A stretch of DNA of 64,000 nt from JAICMB01 sp035295125. Lineage in GTDB: Bacteria > Acidobacteriota > Terriglobia > Bryobacterales > Bryobacteraceae. The notes below the pieces were generated by a model. That model did not search any database. It had not been told where the DNA came from and saw only the letters and a program-made list of their open reading frames with translations. The stretch lies in NCBI GenBank assembly GCA_035295125.1, contig DATGJP010000042.1, forward strand, positions 62,001 to 126,000, written 5' to 3'. Positions 42,301 to 50,768 of this stretch are shown in pieces. Position 1 is the stretch's first letter. Every line of letters begins with the position of its first letter. A program made the position numbers and the translations under genes.

Positions 42301-45300
42301 CGGTATCGGGGACTGTAAGTGGATCGACGGTCAATCTTGATCCCGTGTTTTCAATTACGGCGCAGGGAACCACTCTGGTCGGAACGGGAACGTGGCGCAT
42401 CGTGGTACAGGCATCGAACGGCACGACTCTCTATACCAGGAATTTCACGCCTGAAGAGGCGCATGGTGACGGTGTGGCAGGTGTGAATTCGGCGGAGACG
42501 ACACCCGGGTTTTACGAACTGGTTCCGGTCTCGCAAGGCGCCAGCAAGATCGCCATTTTCAACGATAGCGGGGTCCAGCTTGCTACGATTCCAATCGGCG
42601 GTGTTGCTCCGACACCTACGATCACAACACCACTTGCAGGTATGACCAGCGGCCCCATGACTCTGGCCTGGACCATAACTGATCCCGACAGCACGTCATT
42701 CACATCTCGAGTCTTCTACTCAAAAGACAGCGGCACAACATGGCTAAAGATCGGCGAAACAACCGATACCACGTTGCCCGTTGACTTCGACATCCTGGGA
42801 GGATCGAATCCCAACTCTAAAGTTAGAATCGACGTCTCCGACGGCGTGAACACAGGCAGCGTCACGTCGGGAACTTTCACTGTTCCCCGCAAGAACCCCA
42901 GCGCTCCCAATATCATTGCCCCCAAGCCCAACGCCTTCTATCAAACCGCCACGATGGTCACGCTCAATGCCAGCATCTACGACGTTGACGATGGTCTGTT
43001 GGACGGCGCCGCCGTACAATGGTCCTCCAGTCTCGACGGGAATCTCGGCACCGGCGCGCTGCTCTACACCACAACCTTGCATCAAGGCACCCACACCATC
43101 ACCGTCAAAGGCACCGACAGCGACGGCAATTCCGTAACCGGTACGGTTCAGATCACCATTGCCGGTGCGCCGCCGACATTGAACCTCACCTTTGCCGGCC
43201 TCAACAATAATCCCGTATCCTGCGTGCAGGCGACCATCGCGGCAACACCCGGGAGCGTGCCGCTCGCCAGCGCGCAATACAGCTTCGATGGAGGCACTAC
43301 GTTCGCCGGTGTCCCGGTCGGTGAACTCCCCGCGACCATCGGCATACCCGGCGCCGGTCCCATCCATTTCATCGCCCAGGTGACCGACATGGCCAACCAG
43401 GTGGCCGCGAGCGACGCTACCTTTACCATTGCATCCGCATGCTCCGCCGCCGCCGCGCTACAAGCCGGCGCGCAGCCTCTCTCGTTCCATGCGACCCAGA
43501 ATGGCGCATCCCCCGCACCGCAATCGCTTAACGTGACCGCAACGGGCGCCGCCGTCACCTTCGCCACTTCCGCAGTCAGTTCGGGCTGGCTCAGCGTGGC
43601 GCAACCGTCCGGTCCCACCCCACAAGCCGTCTCCGTATCCGTGAATTCCGCCGGCCTGACCGCCGGCCCCTATAACGGCAGCGTCATCCTGACACCGTTG
43701 AACGGCGGCGCGCAGGTATCCGTCATGGTTAACCTCGCCGTTGGTACACCATGTTCCTTCACGTTTTTGCCTCCCAGCGCATCTCCGTCGGCAACTGGCG
43801 GGCCGGCAACCGTCCTGGTGACCGCTTCCGACCCATCCTGCACTTGGACGGCATCGTCTAACGCGGCCTGGCTGGCCGTCAACTCAGGTGCCAGTGACAC
43901 CGGCAACGGAACGGTCGGGTATACCGCCGACGCGAACAACTCGGTGAGCCCCCGGAGCGGATCTCTCACTATCGCCGGGCAGACCTTCACAGTGAACGAA
44001 GCGGGTGCCACACCCACCTTTTCCTTAGGCGCCAATTCCGCCAGCGTCGGAGCCGGAGCCAACAGTGGACTGAGCATCGCCGTGAATGCGACCCCACCGG
44101 ACGCCGCTTGGACCGCCACCAGCAATGCGCCTTGGATCGCCATCACTCTGGGGGCAACGGGCACGGGCAATGGCGCCGTGCAGTATTCGGTGGCCCAAAA
44201 TACGTCGGTCAATCAGCGCGTGGGTACGATCACCGTCGCTGGTCTGACCTTTACAGTCACACAAGCGGGCGCCGGAGCCACATTCACGCTTAACCCCGCC
44301 TCGGCAAACGTCGCCGCGACCGCCGGCACCGGAACTTTCTCAGTAACCGCATCGCCCTCCGATGCGACCTGGACAGCAACGCCGAACGTGTCCTGGATCA
44401 GCATCAGTTCCGGCGCAAACGGAACCGGCAACGGAACCGTCGGATATTCCATCGCGGCCAGCAACTCCATCAATCAGCGGACCGGAACCATCTCGGTCGG
44501 CGGGCAGGCATTCACGATCACGCAGGCCGCCGTCACCGCCAGCTTCACTCTTGCCCCGCCATCGGCCAGCGTCGCGGCAAACGGCGGAACCGGCTCCGTC
44601 ACCGTCACCGCGAACGCTATCGATGCGACCTGGACGGCAACCAGCAACGCGTCCTGGATCTCAATCACCTCGGGCGCGACTGGAACCGGTAACGGCAGCG
44701 TCGCATACTCCGCGGTTGCGAACACTTCAGTCAACAGCCGCACGGGAACGCTCACCATCGCAGGCCAGACGTTCACGATCATGCAAGCAGGCGCCGGCAC
44801 CACCTTCACACTGGGAGCAACCTCGGCCACTGCGACCGCAACCGGTGGAACCGGCTCAGTGACGGTAACCGCTAACCCGTCCGACGCGGCATGGACGGCC
44901 GTCAGCAATGTACCCTTCATCTCCATCACAGCCGGCGCGAGCGGCACGGGCAACGGTTCCGTCTCCTATTCGGTTACAGCGAACAACTCGGTGAACCCGC
45001 GCACCGGGACCCTCACCATTGCAGGTCAAACCTTTACGATTACGCAGGCCGGAGCGATGGCAACATTCACGCTCGGCGCGACATCGGCCAGTGCGACCGC
45101 GGCCGGCGGCACGGGCTCCGTAACCGTCACCGCGACACCCGCCGATGCCACCTGGACCGCCGTCAGCAACGTTCCCTGGATCATCATCTCCTCGGGCGCC
45201 AATGGAACCGGCAACGGCACGGTGAACTACACCGCGGCCGCAAACTCCACTACCGCGCAACGGGTCGGCACACTCACCATCGCGGGCCAGATCTTCACCA

Positions 45301-46478
45301 TTACGCAAGCGGCGCCCTCCACCAGTTCGGGCCTGGCGTTCTACCCCGTGGCCCCCTGCCGCATTTCGGATACGCGCGGCGGATTCCCCACTCCATTTGG
45401 GACTCCCAGTATGGCCGCCGGATCCACGCGCGCCTTCCCGATCACGCAAAGTGGCTGCAACATCCCGGCCAATGCGCAGGCCTACTCGCTGAACGTCACG
45501 GTTGTTCCGCCGGGTCCGCTCACTTATCTGACCATCTGGCCCACCGGACAGCCGCAGCCGGTCGTCTCGACGTTGAACGCCGTTGACGGCAGCGTCGTCG
45601 CGAACGCGGCGATCGTCCCTGCCGGCACCAATGGCTCTATCAGCGTCTTCGTGAGCGACGCTACCGACGTGATCATCGACATCAACGGCTACTTCGCCCC
45701 GCAAACGCCACAAGGCTTGGCATTCTACCCCGTCGCGCCCTGCCGTATCGCCGATACACGCAATTCCCCTGGTGCTTTCGGCGGTCCGACATTGGCCGCA
45801 GGCGGCAACCGCAGCTTCGCAATACCGACGAGCGGTTGTGCCGGGGTACCCATTAACGCACAGGCGTACTCGCTCAACATGACGGTAGTGCCGCCCGGAC
45901 ACCTGACCTATCTCTCGACGTGGCCGACCGGCCAGTCACTCCCCGTCGTCTCAACCCTGAATTCGTTCAATGGACGAATCGTGGCCAATGCAGCCATCGT
46001 TCCCGCGGGAACCGGCGGAGCCATCAGCGTCTTCGTCAGTGATGCCACGGACGTCATCATCGACATCAACGGCTACTTCGGGCCGCCCGGCGCTCCTGGC
46101 GCGATGTACTTCTACCCGACGACGCCATGCCGGGTGGTGGACACGCGCGGGAACGGATTAACCGGCGCGTTCGGAACGCCGGCGATGTCGGCGCAATCCA
46201 CGCGTACCTTCCCAGTTCCAACGAGCAGTTGCGGGCTATCCGCGACCGCGCAGGCCTATTCGCTCAACATGACCGTGATACCCGCGCATAGCCTCGGCTA
46301 TCTCACGACCTGGCCGGCTGGACAAACTCAACCTCTGGTTTCGACCTTGAATTCGTTGAATGGCACGATTGTGGCGAACGCGGCGCTTCTTCCGGCCGGC
46401 ACGAATGGCGCGATCAGCGTGTTCGTCACCGATTTGACCGACCTGATCATTGACGCCAACGGCTACTTTGCGCCGTAG
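39330..46478 (+). CDS. Giant secreted multidomain protein with metzincin-type site, BACON repeats and PCR..DTR..NGYF repeats
   Basis: 2382 residues. Signal peptide (VVLAAISVLVASVCWRPLEA). Residues about 30-410: six or more FG-GAP-like units (VAISADGNTAAI, VFTRSGTTWTQQ). About 410-590: two BACON-like domains (CTWSASSNEPWLNI). About 595-1000: a region with HETGHTFGLRHTG, i.e. HExxHxxGxxH (H870, E871, H874, H880), and a Met-turn-like NFEVMGYC (M945), as in metzincin metallopeptidases. About 1090-1400: Ig/fibronectin-like domains. About 1474-1995: six tandem BACON-type units of about 86 residues. About 2000-2382: three PCR..DTR..NGYF repeats, ending NGYFAP. Secreted or surface-bound; a protease or adhesin-protease role is inferred. 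Confidence 0.85.
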   Translation: MRLLHSVVLAAISVLVASVCWRPLEAQLVQQGSPLTGNPTVAGDQFGSTVAISADGNTAAITTVGNGSTKEAGLFIFVRVNGVWTQQGGELAGSGQSTPSGNAGSAVAISADGNTVIYGDPTDNGEKGNSWVFTRTGTTWTQQSKLTGASTSQKQDQGTALALSSDGNTALIGAPTTASFQGRAFVFTRSGTTWTQQASLTASGLTAAALQGTSVALSSDGNTAVVGLPADSSNAGSFAVFTRSGSTWTQQGGRLTPSDASGMASFGRSVAVASDGNTVVVGGSGDNSGTGAVWIFTRLNGVWMQQGAKIVPPDASASTNAGWSVAITSDGNTIVFGGPFSSQAAGGVWVYTRSGNTWTQQGSTLHGTGSTAQCGQGTSVALSPDGTTLIEGGPFCNGATGAAFAYSKLSCTITLGGGGINFPAAGGTNTVSVTAPAGCTWSASSNEPWLNITSGATGSGNGIVTFTAAANTGPARVGPTAGMISVPGATPPSVTITQDSGCSLISINPTTQNIPAGGGTNLNVAVTLSDSSCPVSAIGNAPWISIIHAGPNTTYSVQSNFHQGSASSPRHSSISIGISGQTSGVQTLTLNQDGSSAIDGVEVTQAIQVYQKISDLEASLMGSGEPPVSIIAGKPAVMRVMMMQTSEVQVGSIRVTGAVSGSQAIPMQPHCSPNGVSSSQRRGDNGCRSIDFYFTPPAGTWTATVQSLDHSNAVLETHVLTFKSRITDHVSVKGVGVCPQLDTHHRLICTSPDAVTSLIAHMRKIFPSASFFTQSTDNKIVAIAPSFADSNNELNYWTFISTQTSRLFPQNDDAIPQGSDGVHRVYVGTLNSALVQTVAGMAGDIPSNGMVVAAPKDPRFIDEPSEDASHETGHTFGLRHTGNMIPPQDFTKGGIGCWTVSADPQSTWPYGDNYMRSGSAPGVKEVGFDVQEASPVLPESNFEVMGYCFHRWISPTSYLASMNALNVSALGATSAPQHPRPNALPTGNFWTVSGTVSGSTVNLDPVFSITAQGTTLVGTGTWRIVVQASNGTTLYTRNFTPEEAHGDGVAGVNSAETTPGFYELVPVSQGASKIAIFNDSGVQLATIPIGGVAPTPTITTPLAGMTSGPMTLAWTITDPDSTSFTSRVFYSKDSGTTWLKIGETTDTTLPVDFDILGGSNPNSKVRIDVSDGVNTGSVTSGTFTVPRKNPSAPNIIAPKPNAFYQTATMVTLNASIYDVDDGLLDGAAVQWSSSLDGNLGTGALLYTTTLHQGTHTITVKGTDSDGNSVTGTVQITIAGAPPTLNLTFAGLNNNPVSCVQATIAATPGSVPLASAQYSFDGGTTFAGVPVGELPATIGIPGAGPIHFIAQVTDMANQVAASDATFTIASACSAAAALQAGAQPLSFHATQNGASPAPQSLNVTATGAAVTFATSAVSSGWLSVAQPSGPTPQAVSVSVNSAGLTAGPYNGSVILTPLNGGAQVSVMVNLAVGTPCSFTFLPPSASPSATGGPATVLVTASDPSCTWTASSNAAWLAVNSGASDTGNGTVGYTADANNSVSPRSGSLTIAGQTFTVNEAGATPTFSLGANSASVGAGANSGLSIAVNATPPDAAWTATSNAPWIAITLGATGTGNGAVQYSVAQNTSVNQRVGTITVAGLTFTVTQAGAGATFTLNPASANVAATAGTGTFSVTASPSDATWTATPNVSWISISSGANGTGNGTVGYSIAASNSINQRTGTISVGGQAFTITQAAVTASFTLAPPSASVAANGGTGSVTVTANAIDATWTATSNASWISITSGATGTGNGSVAYSAVANTSVNSRTGTLTIAGQTFTIMQAGAGTTFTLGATSATATATGGTGSVTVTANPSDAAWTAVSNVPFISITAGASGTGNGSVSYSVTANNSVNPRTGTLTIAGQTFTITQAGAMATFTLGATSASATAAGGTGSVTVTATPADATWTAVSNVPWIIISSGANGTGNGTVNYTAAANSTTAQRVGTLTIAGQIFTITQAAPSTSSGLAFYPVAPCRISDTRGGFPTPFGTPSMAAGSTRAFPITQSGCNIPANAQAYSLNVTVVPPGPLTYLTIWPTGQPQPVVSTLNAVDGSVVANAAIVPAGTNGSISVFVSDATDVIIDINGYFAPQTPQGLAFYPVAPCRIADTRNSPGAFGGPTLAAGGNRSFAIPTSGCAGVPINAQAYSLNMTVVPPGHLTYLSTWPTGQSLPVVSTLNSFNGRIVANAAIVPAGTGGAISVFVSDATDVIIDINGYFGPPGAPGAMYFYPTTPCRVVDTRGNGLTGAFGTPAMSAQSTRTFPVPTSSCGLSATAQAYSLNMTVIPAHSLGYLTTWPAGQTQPLVSTLNSLNGTIVANAALLPAGTNGAISVFVTDLTDLIIDANGYFAP
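43750..45310 (+). repeat. Six tandem BACON-type coding repeats
   Basis: Units of about 258 bp, each encoding FTLxxxSAxxxAxGGTGSVTVTA ... WTAxSNxxWIxIxxGAxGTGNGxVxYxxxxNxSxxxRxGTxTIAGQxFTxTQA. Units 3-6 are the most alike, which suggests recent amplification or gene conversion within the gene. Confidence 0.8.
45325..46478 (+). repeat. Three tandem PCR..DTR..NGYF coding repeats
   Basis: Each unit is about 380 bp, encoding a domain from PCRxxDTR to INGYF with central LTYLTIWPTGQ / VSTLN / ANAAIVPAGT blocks. Same domain as in the product of 23145-24881. Confidence 0.8.
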
Positions 46479-46575
46479 CGAAGGCGTAAACTGTAACTGA
46501 TTGGAGCCAGTCAAAGTCGTGAGGAGAGTACTTGGCATCCTTCAGTTCTGCATAATCACGACGTTTGGGCAGCCT

Positions 46576-46986
46576 ATGACACACCACGCGTCGGGCACCT
46601 TCGAAGTTAAGGTGAGTCCGCAGAAGCCGGATAGCGACCCGGCGAAGAACGCAAATCTCGCACGAATGTCCATTGACAAGCGCTTCCACGGTGATCTGGA
46701 AGCCACCAGCGCCGGCGAGATGCTGAGCGCCACTACAGAAGTGAAGGGCTCGGCCGGCTACGTCGCAATGGAACGCGTGAACGGAGTATTGCAAGGCCGG
46801 CACGGCTCATTCGTGCTTCAGCACCACGGCATCATGTCGCGAGGCGCGCCGCAATTGACGGTTACGATTGTTCCCGATTCGGGCACCGGAGAGCTTACCG
46901 GTATCTCCGGTTCGATGTCTATCAAGATAGAGGGCGGAAAGCACTCGTACGAGCTGGAGTACTCGCTCCCGCCGGTCTCACCGTGA
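46576..46986 (+). CDS. DUF3224 family protein
   Basis: 136 residues from ATG 46576. The family start is MTxHASGTFEVK, which matches here. The domain continues RMSIDKRFHGDLEATSAGEML, GSAGYVAMERVNGVLQGRHGSFVLQHHG and LTVTIVPDSGTGELTGISGSM, the usual beta-barrel pattern. A TTG at 46501 would add 25 residues (VVRRVLGILQFCIITTFG) resembling a signal peptide; which start is used is open. Function unknown. Convergent with ADOP copy 2, 16 bp apart. Confidence 0.85.
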   Translation: MTHHASGTFEVKVSPQKPDSDPAKNANLARMSIDKRFHGDLEATSAGEMLSATTEVKGSAGYVAMERVNGVLQGRHGSFVLQHHGIMSRGAPQLTVTIVPDSGTGELTGISGSMSIKIEGGKHSYELEYSLPPVSP

Positions 46987-47002
46987 ACCTGCGGTAGATT
47001 CG

Positions 47003-49657
47003 TTATTCGCATCGAAGAGCGGCCATCGGATCGAGCCGGCCGGCGCGCATCGACGGCACGACACCGGCTAGCACTGCAAACACCAGCAGCACCGTCAGCG
47101 CCCCCGCGAGCGACGGAACGTCGACCGAATGCACGCCGTAAAGCATGGCCTTCGACGCGCGCCCGAGCATGACCACTGCCGGCAAGCCAATCACAATACC
47201 GCTCGCCGCCAGCACTAGCGCTTCGCGGAGGATCAGCCAAATCGTGCCATTCCTGGTCGCACCGAGCGCCATGCGGATTCCGATCTCGCTCGTCCGGCGC
47301 GCCACCGTGTATGCGAGGATTCCATACAGACCGATGCAGGCGAGCGCGAGCGCCAGAGCGCCGAAGGCCGCGGATAACGCCGAAACCAGCCTCTCATTCA
47401 TCAGGGAATGTTGCACCTGCTTGTCCATGGTGGAGATGTTGGTGATCAGAAGGGTCGCACGCGTCGCTTGCACCTGCCTGGCAACGGGCGCCGCGAAGTC
47501 CATGGCATCGCGTGAACATCGCACTGAGAGCGCCAGCCGGTTGATGCGATCGATGGATTGCAGGATCGGGATATAAACAAACCGCCATGGCTGCGCGCGG
47601 AGGTTTACATGCTTCACGTCCTTAACGACGCCGACGATCTCGTACACGAGGTCAACCGGACGCTTCATGAATTTCATTTTTCTCCCAATTGGGTTGGCGT
47701 CGCCAAAGTAGAAGCGCGCGGCAGCTTCGTTAATGATGGCCACGCTCGGAGCGGTGCCGCTATCACGCGCCGTGAACGCACGTCCCAGGACCATGGGCGT
47801 GCCGAGGGTCGCAAAGTACTCCGGCGAAACCGAGACGAGATGTATGTGTTTGTCGGTCTCGGCGTGCGGTGCGAAGCCGGGAATGTCGATGCCTACGCCC
47901 CGGTCACGTCCGCTCAAAGGCGTCATCGTCGACCAGGCCACGGAGCGCACGCCCGGCATGCGCCCAACGCGATCGGCGATCTCGGATTGAAGGCCCATCC
48001 ATACTGGATTCCCGGATAGGGTTCGTTCCGGCGCCACTTCCATGGTCAGAATGCCCTCGCGAGTGAACCCCAAGCCGACCGAAGCGAGCTGCCGCAGACT
48101 GCGAATGTAGAGTCCGGCGCCCGCCATCAGGACCATCGAAAGCGCTACCTGCAGGACCACCAGTACGCGGCCGAGGCGCAGTGAGCGACGGTTTCCCGCC
48201 ACACTTCTGGAACCGCTTTGCATCCCGGCCGCGGGGTCGGCACGCATCGCACGCAGGGCCGGCAGAATTCCAAAAGCCAGGCCGGTGAGCATCGAGATCG
48301 CGACAGTAAAAAGCAGCAGCCGGCTATCGAGCGCCAGGTTCAGAACCACCTGGCTGTTGCCCTCGGCAAAGAACGACGCGAGCGACGCCTCACCCCATAC
48401 TGCCAGAACGGCTCCCAATGCAGCTCCTACGCCTGCCAGAACCGCGGATTCGGTGAGCGTCTGGCGTATAAGGCGGCCTCGTCCCGCACCAATCGCGAGC
48501 CGCACCGCAAATTCCTTCTGGCGCGATGTGGCGCGGGCGAGCATCAGGTTGGCCACCGTAACGCATGCGGCCAGCAGAACCAGGCCGGACAAGATGAGAA
48601 GCGCGGTGAGCGGTTTCGAGAACTTCCGCCGCAGTTGATTCTCGCCTCCTCCGGCCGGCGGCAGTTCGATGTGGTCGAAAGAGAGCTTTCGGATCTCGGG
48701 GGATGTACTGAGCCCGGCCATGTAGCCCTGAAAGACAGCATCGGCCTCGGCGCGCGCCTGCTCGGGACGCACACCAGGTTTTAGCCGCGCCACTATGTCG
48801 AGCCACCACGATGTGCGCTCACGCAGCATCACGGGGTCGGACAGCATCAGGGGCGCCGCAATATCGATCGGGCGGCCCGGCTCGAGCGACATGGTTTCCG
48901 TGGGCATCACACCGGCGATGGTCACCCGGGTATCGAAGAAACGGAACGCGCGACCGATCACAGCAGGGTTCCCGCCAAATCGTTGTTGCCAGAAAGCCCG
49001 GCTGATCACTACCACGGGGCCATCGGGTCCGCCTTGGCCGACGATCTGATCGTCTGCCGCGGAGAGAGCCCGGCCCAACACCGGCTTGACCCCCAGCACA
49101 TCATAGAAATTCCCCGAAACCCAAACACCCCGAAGCTGCTCTCGTCCTTCGTCGATGACGGCTTCCATGTTCGAGGGACTGAAAGCCGCCATTCCTTCAA
49201 AGCTTTTCGTCTTGTCCCGCAGGAGTTCGAAGCACGGGTACGGAGGTCCGCCGTTTTCTCCTGCCGTGCCGACATTCTCAACGAACACCAGACGGCCAGG
49301 ATCGCGAACCGGCAGGGTGCGAAGCAACACAGCATCGACAAGTCCAAATACCGCCGTGTTCGCGCCGATTCCGAGGGCGAGCGAGAGAACCGCGACGGCG
49401 GTGAATCCGGGGTTCTGGCGGAGCGTGCGGAATGTATAGCGGAGGTCGCCGCGAAGCTCGTCAATAAGCTGCAGGCCACGGGCCTGGCGGCATTCGTCCT
49501 TCGTCGATTCCACCGCTCCGAATTCGATGCGGGCGCGGCGTTCCGCCTCCGCGCGGCTTATACCGGAATGAACCAGGTCCTCGACGTAAGCTTCGATATG
49601 AAAGCGAAGCTCCGTGTCCATGTCCGACTCGAATCGCTTGCGGCGAAGGATTCTCAT
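47003..49657 (-). CDS. ADOP-type MacB/FtsX-like permease (orphan), copy 2
   Basis: 884 residues. Unlike the other two copies it begins with about 85 cytosolic residues (MRILRRKRFESDMDTELRFH, SRAEAERRARIEFGAVESTKDECR), the N-terminal segment typical of ADOP proteins. Then come the duplicated MacB_PCD/FtsX modules with PGFTAVAVLSLALGIGANTA, LLAACVTVANLMLARATSRQ and VARRTSEIGIRMALGATRNG. No ATPase gene is near. ATG 49657 has AGGAAGGAAG just upstream, and that site is overlapped by a 19-bp inverted repeat. ADOP genes are often controlled by PadR-type regulators; none is in the window. Confidence 0.92.
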   Translation of the reverse strand: MRILRRKRFESDMDTELRFHIEAYVEDLVHSGISRAEAERRARIEFGAVESTKDECRQARGLQLIDELRGDLRYTFRTLRQNPGFTAVAVLSLALGIGANTAVFGLVDAVLLRTLPVRDPGRLVFVENVGTAGENGGPPYPCFELLRDKTKSFEGMAAFSPSNMEAVIDEGREQLRGVWVSGNFYDVLGVKPVLGRALSAADDQIVGQGGPDGPVVVISRAFWQQRFGGNPAVIGRAFRFFDTRVTIAGVMPTETMSLEPGRPIDIAAPLMLSDPVMLRERTSWWLDIVARLKPGVRPEQARAEADAVFQGYMAGLSTSPEIRKLSFDHIELPPAGGGENQLRRKFSKPLTALLILSGLVLLAACVTVANLMLARATSRQKEFAVRLAIGAGRGRLIRQTLTESAVLAGVGAALGAVLAVWGEASLASFFAEGNSQVVLNLALDSRLLLFTVAISMLTGLAFGILPALRAMRADPAAGMQSGSRSVAGNRRSLRLGRVLVVLQVALSMVLMAGAGLYIRSLRQLASVGLGFTREGILTMEVAPERTLSGNPVWMGLQSEIADRVGRMPGVRSVAWSTMTPLSGRDRGVGIDIPGFAPHAETDKHIHLVSVSPEYFATLGTPMVLGRAFTARDSGTAPSVAIINEAAARFYFGDANPIGRKMKFMKRPVDLVYEIVGVVKDVKHVNLRAQPWRFVYIPILQSIDRINRLALSVRCSRDAMDFAAPVARQVQATRATLLITNISTMDKQVQHSLMNERLVSALSAAFGALALALACIGLYGILAYTVARRTSEIGIRMALGATRNGTIWLILREALVLAASGIVIGLPAVVMLGRASKAMLYGVHSVDVPSLAGALTVLLVFAVLAGVVPSMRAGRLDPMAALRCE

Positions 49658-49667
49658 GACGTCTTCC

Positions 49668-49686
49668 TTCCTAGATGACCTAGGAA
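49668..49686 (-). promoter_or_regulatory. Operator-like perfect inverted repeat upstream of ADOP copy 2
   Basis: TTCCTAGATGACCTAGGAA: two 7-bp arms (TTCCTAG/CTAGGAA) around a 5-bp spacer, 10 bp before the start codon and covering the ribosome-binding site. A further half-site TCCTAGA lies at about 49704. Neither of the other two ADOP genes shows such a repeat. The size and place fit a dimeric repressor. Confidence 0.6.
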
Positions 49687-49723
49687 AGATCTTACCCGAC
49701 TTCTCCTAGAGCGTCAAGGAGAG

Positions 49724-50629
49724 CTAGATCTTGAGCAGCCGAATTCCGCCGTTAGAAGTGGTGAGTTCCATCCTGGGACCGCCATTACCGATCACGCCAT
49801 CGAGCCGGCTCTTCGAGATTGTCCCGTGTACACGGACGTCGAAATCGGTAACGACACGGTTATGCCCGGAGGTGTGCGCGCTGAGATTTGCAGCCGCGCT
49901 CTCAGGCATGCGCACCGTGATGCTGCCGTTGCTGCTCGAAGCGATGACATCGTTGGTCCGTGGACTGTTCATCTCCAGTTCCACGCTGCCGTTCGACGTG
50001 ACCAGCCGGATCGGATCGCCCGTCTGCGACTCGCGCAGCCGGAGACGGATGCTGCCGTTCGACGTGCGTCCCTCGATTCCGCCGCTGACCTCGTCGCCGT
50101 GGATGCCGCCGTTCGAGGTGTGCAGGGTCATTCTGCCGTCGACTCGCGCAAGGTCAAGCAGCCCGTTCGACGAAGAGCCATTGACGTTGCCGTGTACATC
50201 ATGGATCTGGATAGAACCATTCGACGTGTGCAGTGTGCAGTTCCCGTCAATGCTGTCGACGCGTAACGCTCCGTTCGAGCTGTGGATCTGTTCTAATTCT
50301 GTTCGCCGGGGAACATGCACGACGTACGTTGTTCCCGCTCTGCCGAAGTGATGGAATTCCGGATGCTCCGTGTGAACCGTTACCGAATTGCCGGTGCTCG
50401 ATACCTCAACCCGAATTGCATTCAGCACATCATGGCTGTCGGCAAACTTTGTCCCGGTGATCTCTACGGTGTTCTGATCCCAGCCGGAGATTTCTACCGT
50501 CCCATTGAAACCGTCCAGTGAGAATCGCCCGCCTGGGGTTTGGGGATAACTGTAGTGGAAGTCCTCATGATAGCGGCCGCCCGCAAACACGGTTGTGGTG
50601 GCAAACAGAAGGAGCAGAATTGATTTCAT
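49724..50629 (-). CDS. DUF4097 family secreted beta-strand repeat protein
   Basis: 301 residues. Signal peptide (SILLLLFATTTVFAG), then a right-handed beta-solenoid-like sequence with regular TSNGSI / TSNGGI / SSNGLL turns about every 18-22 residues (LHTSNGSIQIHDVHGNVNGS, VTSNGSVELEMNS). DUF4097 proteins are putative adhesin-like envelope proteins of unknown function. They are common near regulators and permeases in acidobacteria. On the same strand, upstream of ADOP copy 2. Confidence 0.85.
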   Translation of the reverse strand: MKSILLLLFATTTVFAGGRYHEDFHYSYPQTPGGRFSLDGFNGTVEISGWDQNTVEITGTKFADSHDVLNAIRVEVSSTGNSVTVHTEHPEFHHFGRAGTTYVVHVPRRTELEQIHSSNGALRVDSIDGNCTLHTSNGSIQIHDVHGNVNGSSSNGLLDLARVDGRMTLHTSNGGIHGDEVSGGIEGRTSNGSIRLRLRESQTGDPIRLVTSNGSVELEMNSPRTNDVIASSSNGSITVRMPESAAANLSAHTSGHNRVVTDFDVRVHGTISKSRLDGVIGNGGPRMELTTSNGGIRLLKI

Positions 50630-50768
50630 CGGACGTCACCTCGAATCTCGCAGACAACTCACCTGTGTATACCATCGATCCTACAACATAGAGTCTCGCG
50701 CAAACGTCTTGCACGAGTGACCAGGCGGAGATCCCCGGCGGACAGTATCGAGGGCTGCGTAAAACCGT

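Noticed and set aside
44856..45902. Minus-strand 348-residue frame opposite the giant protein
   Set aside because: No start context, Arg/Gly/Val-rich repeats mirroring the BACON codons.
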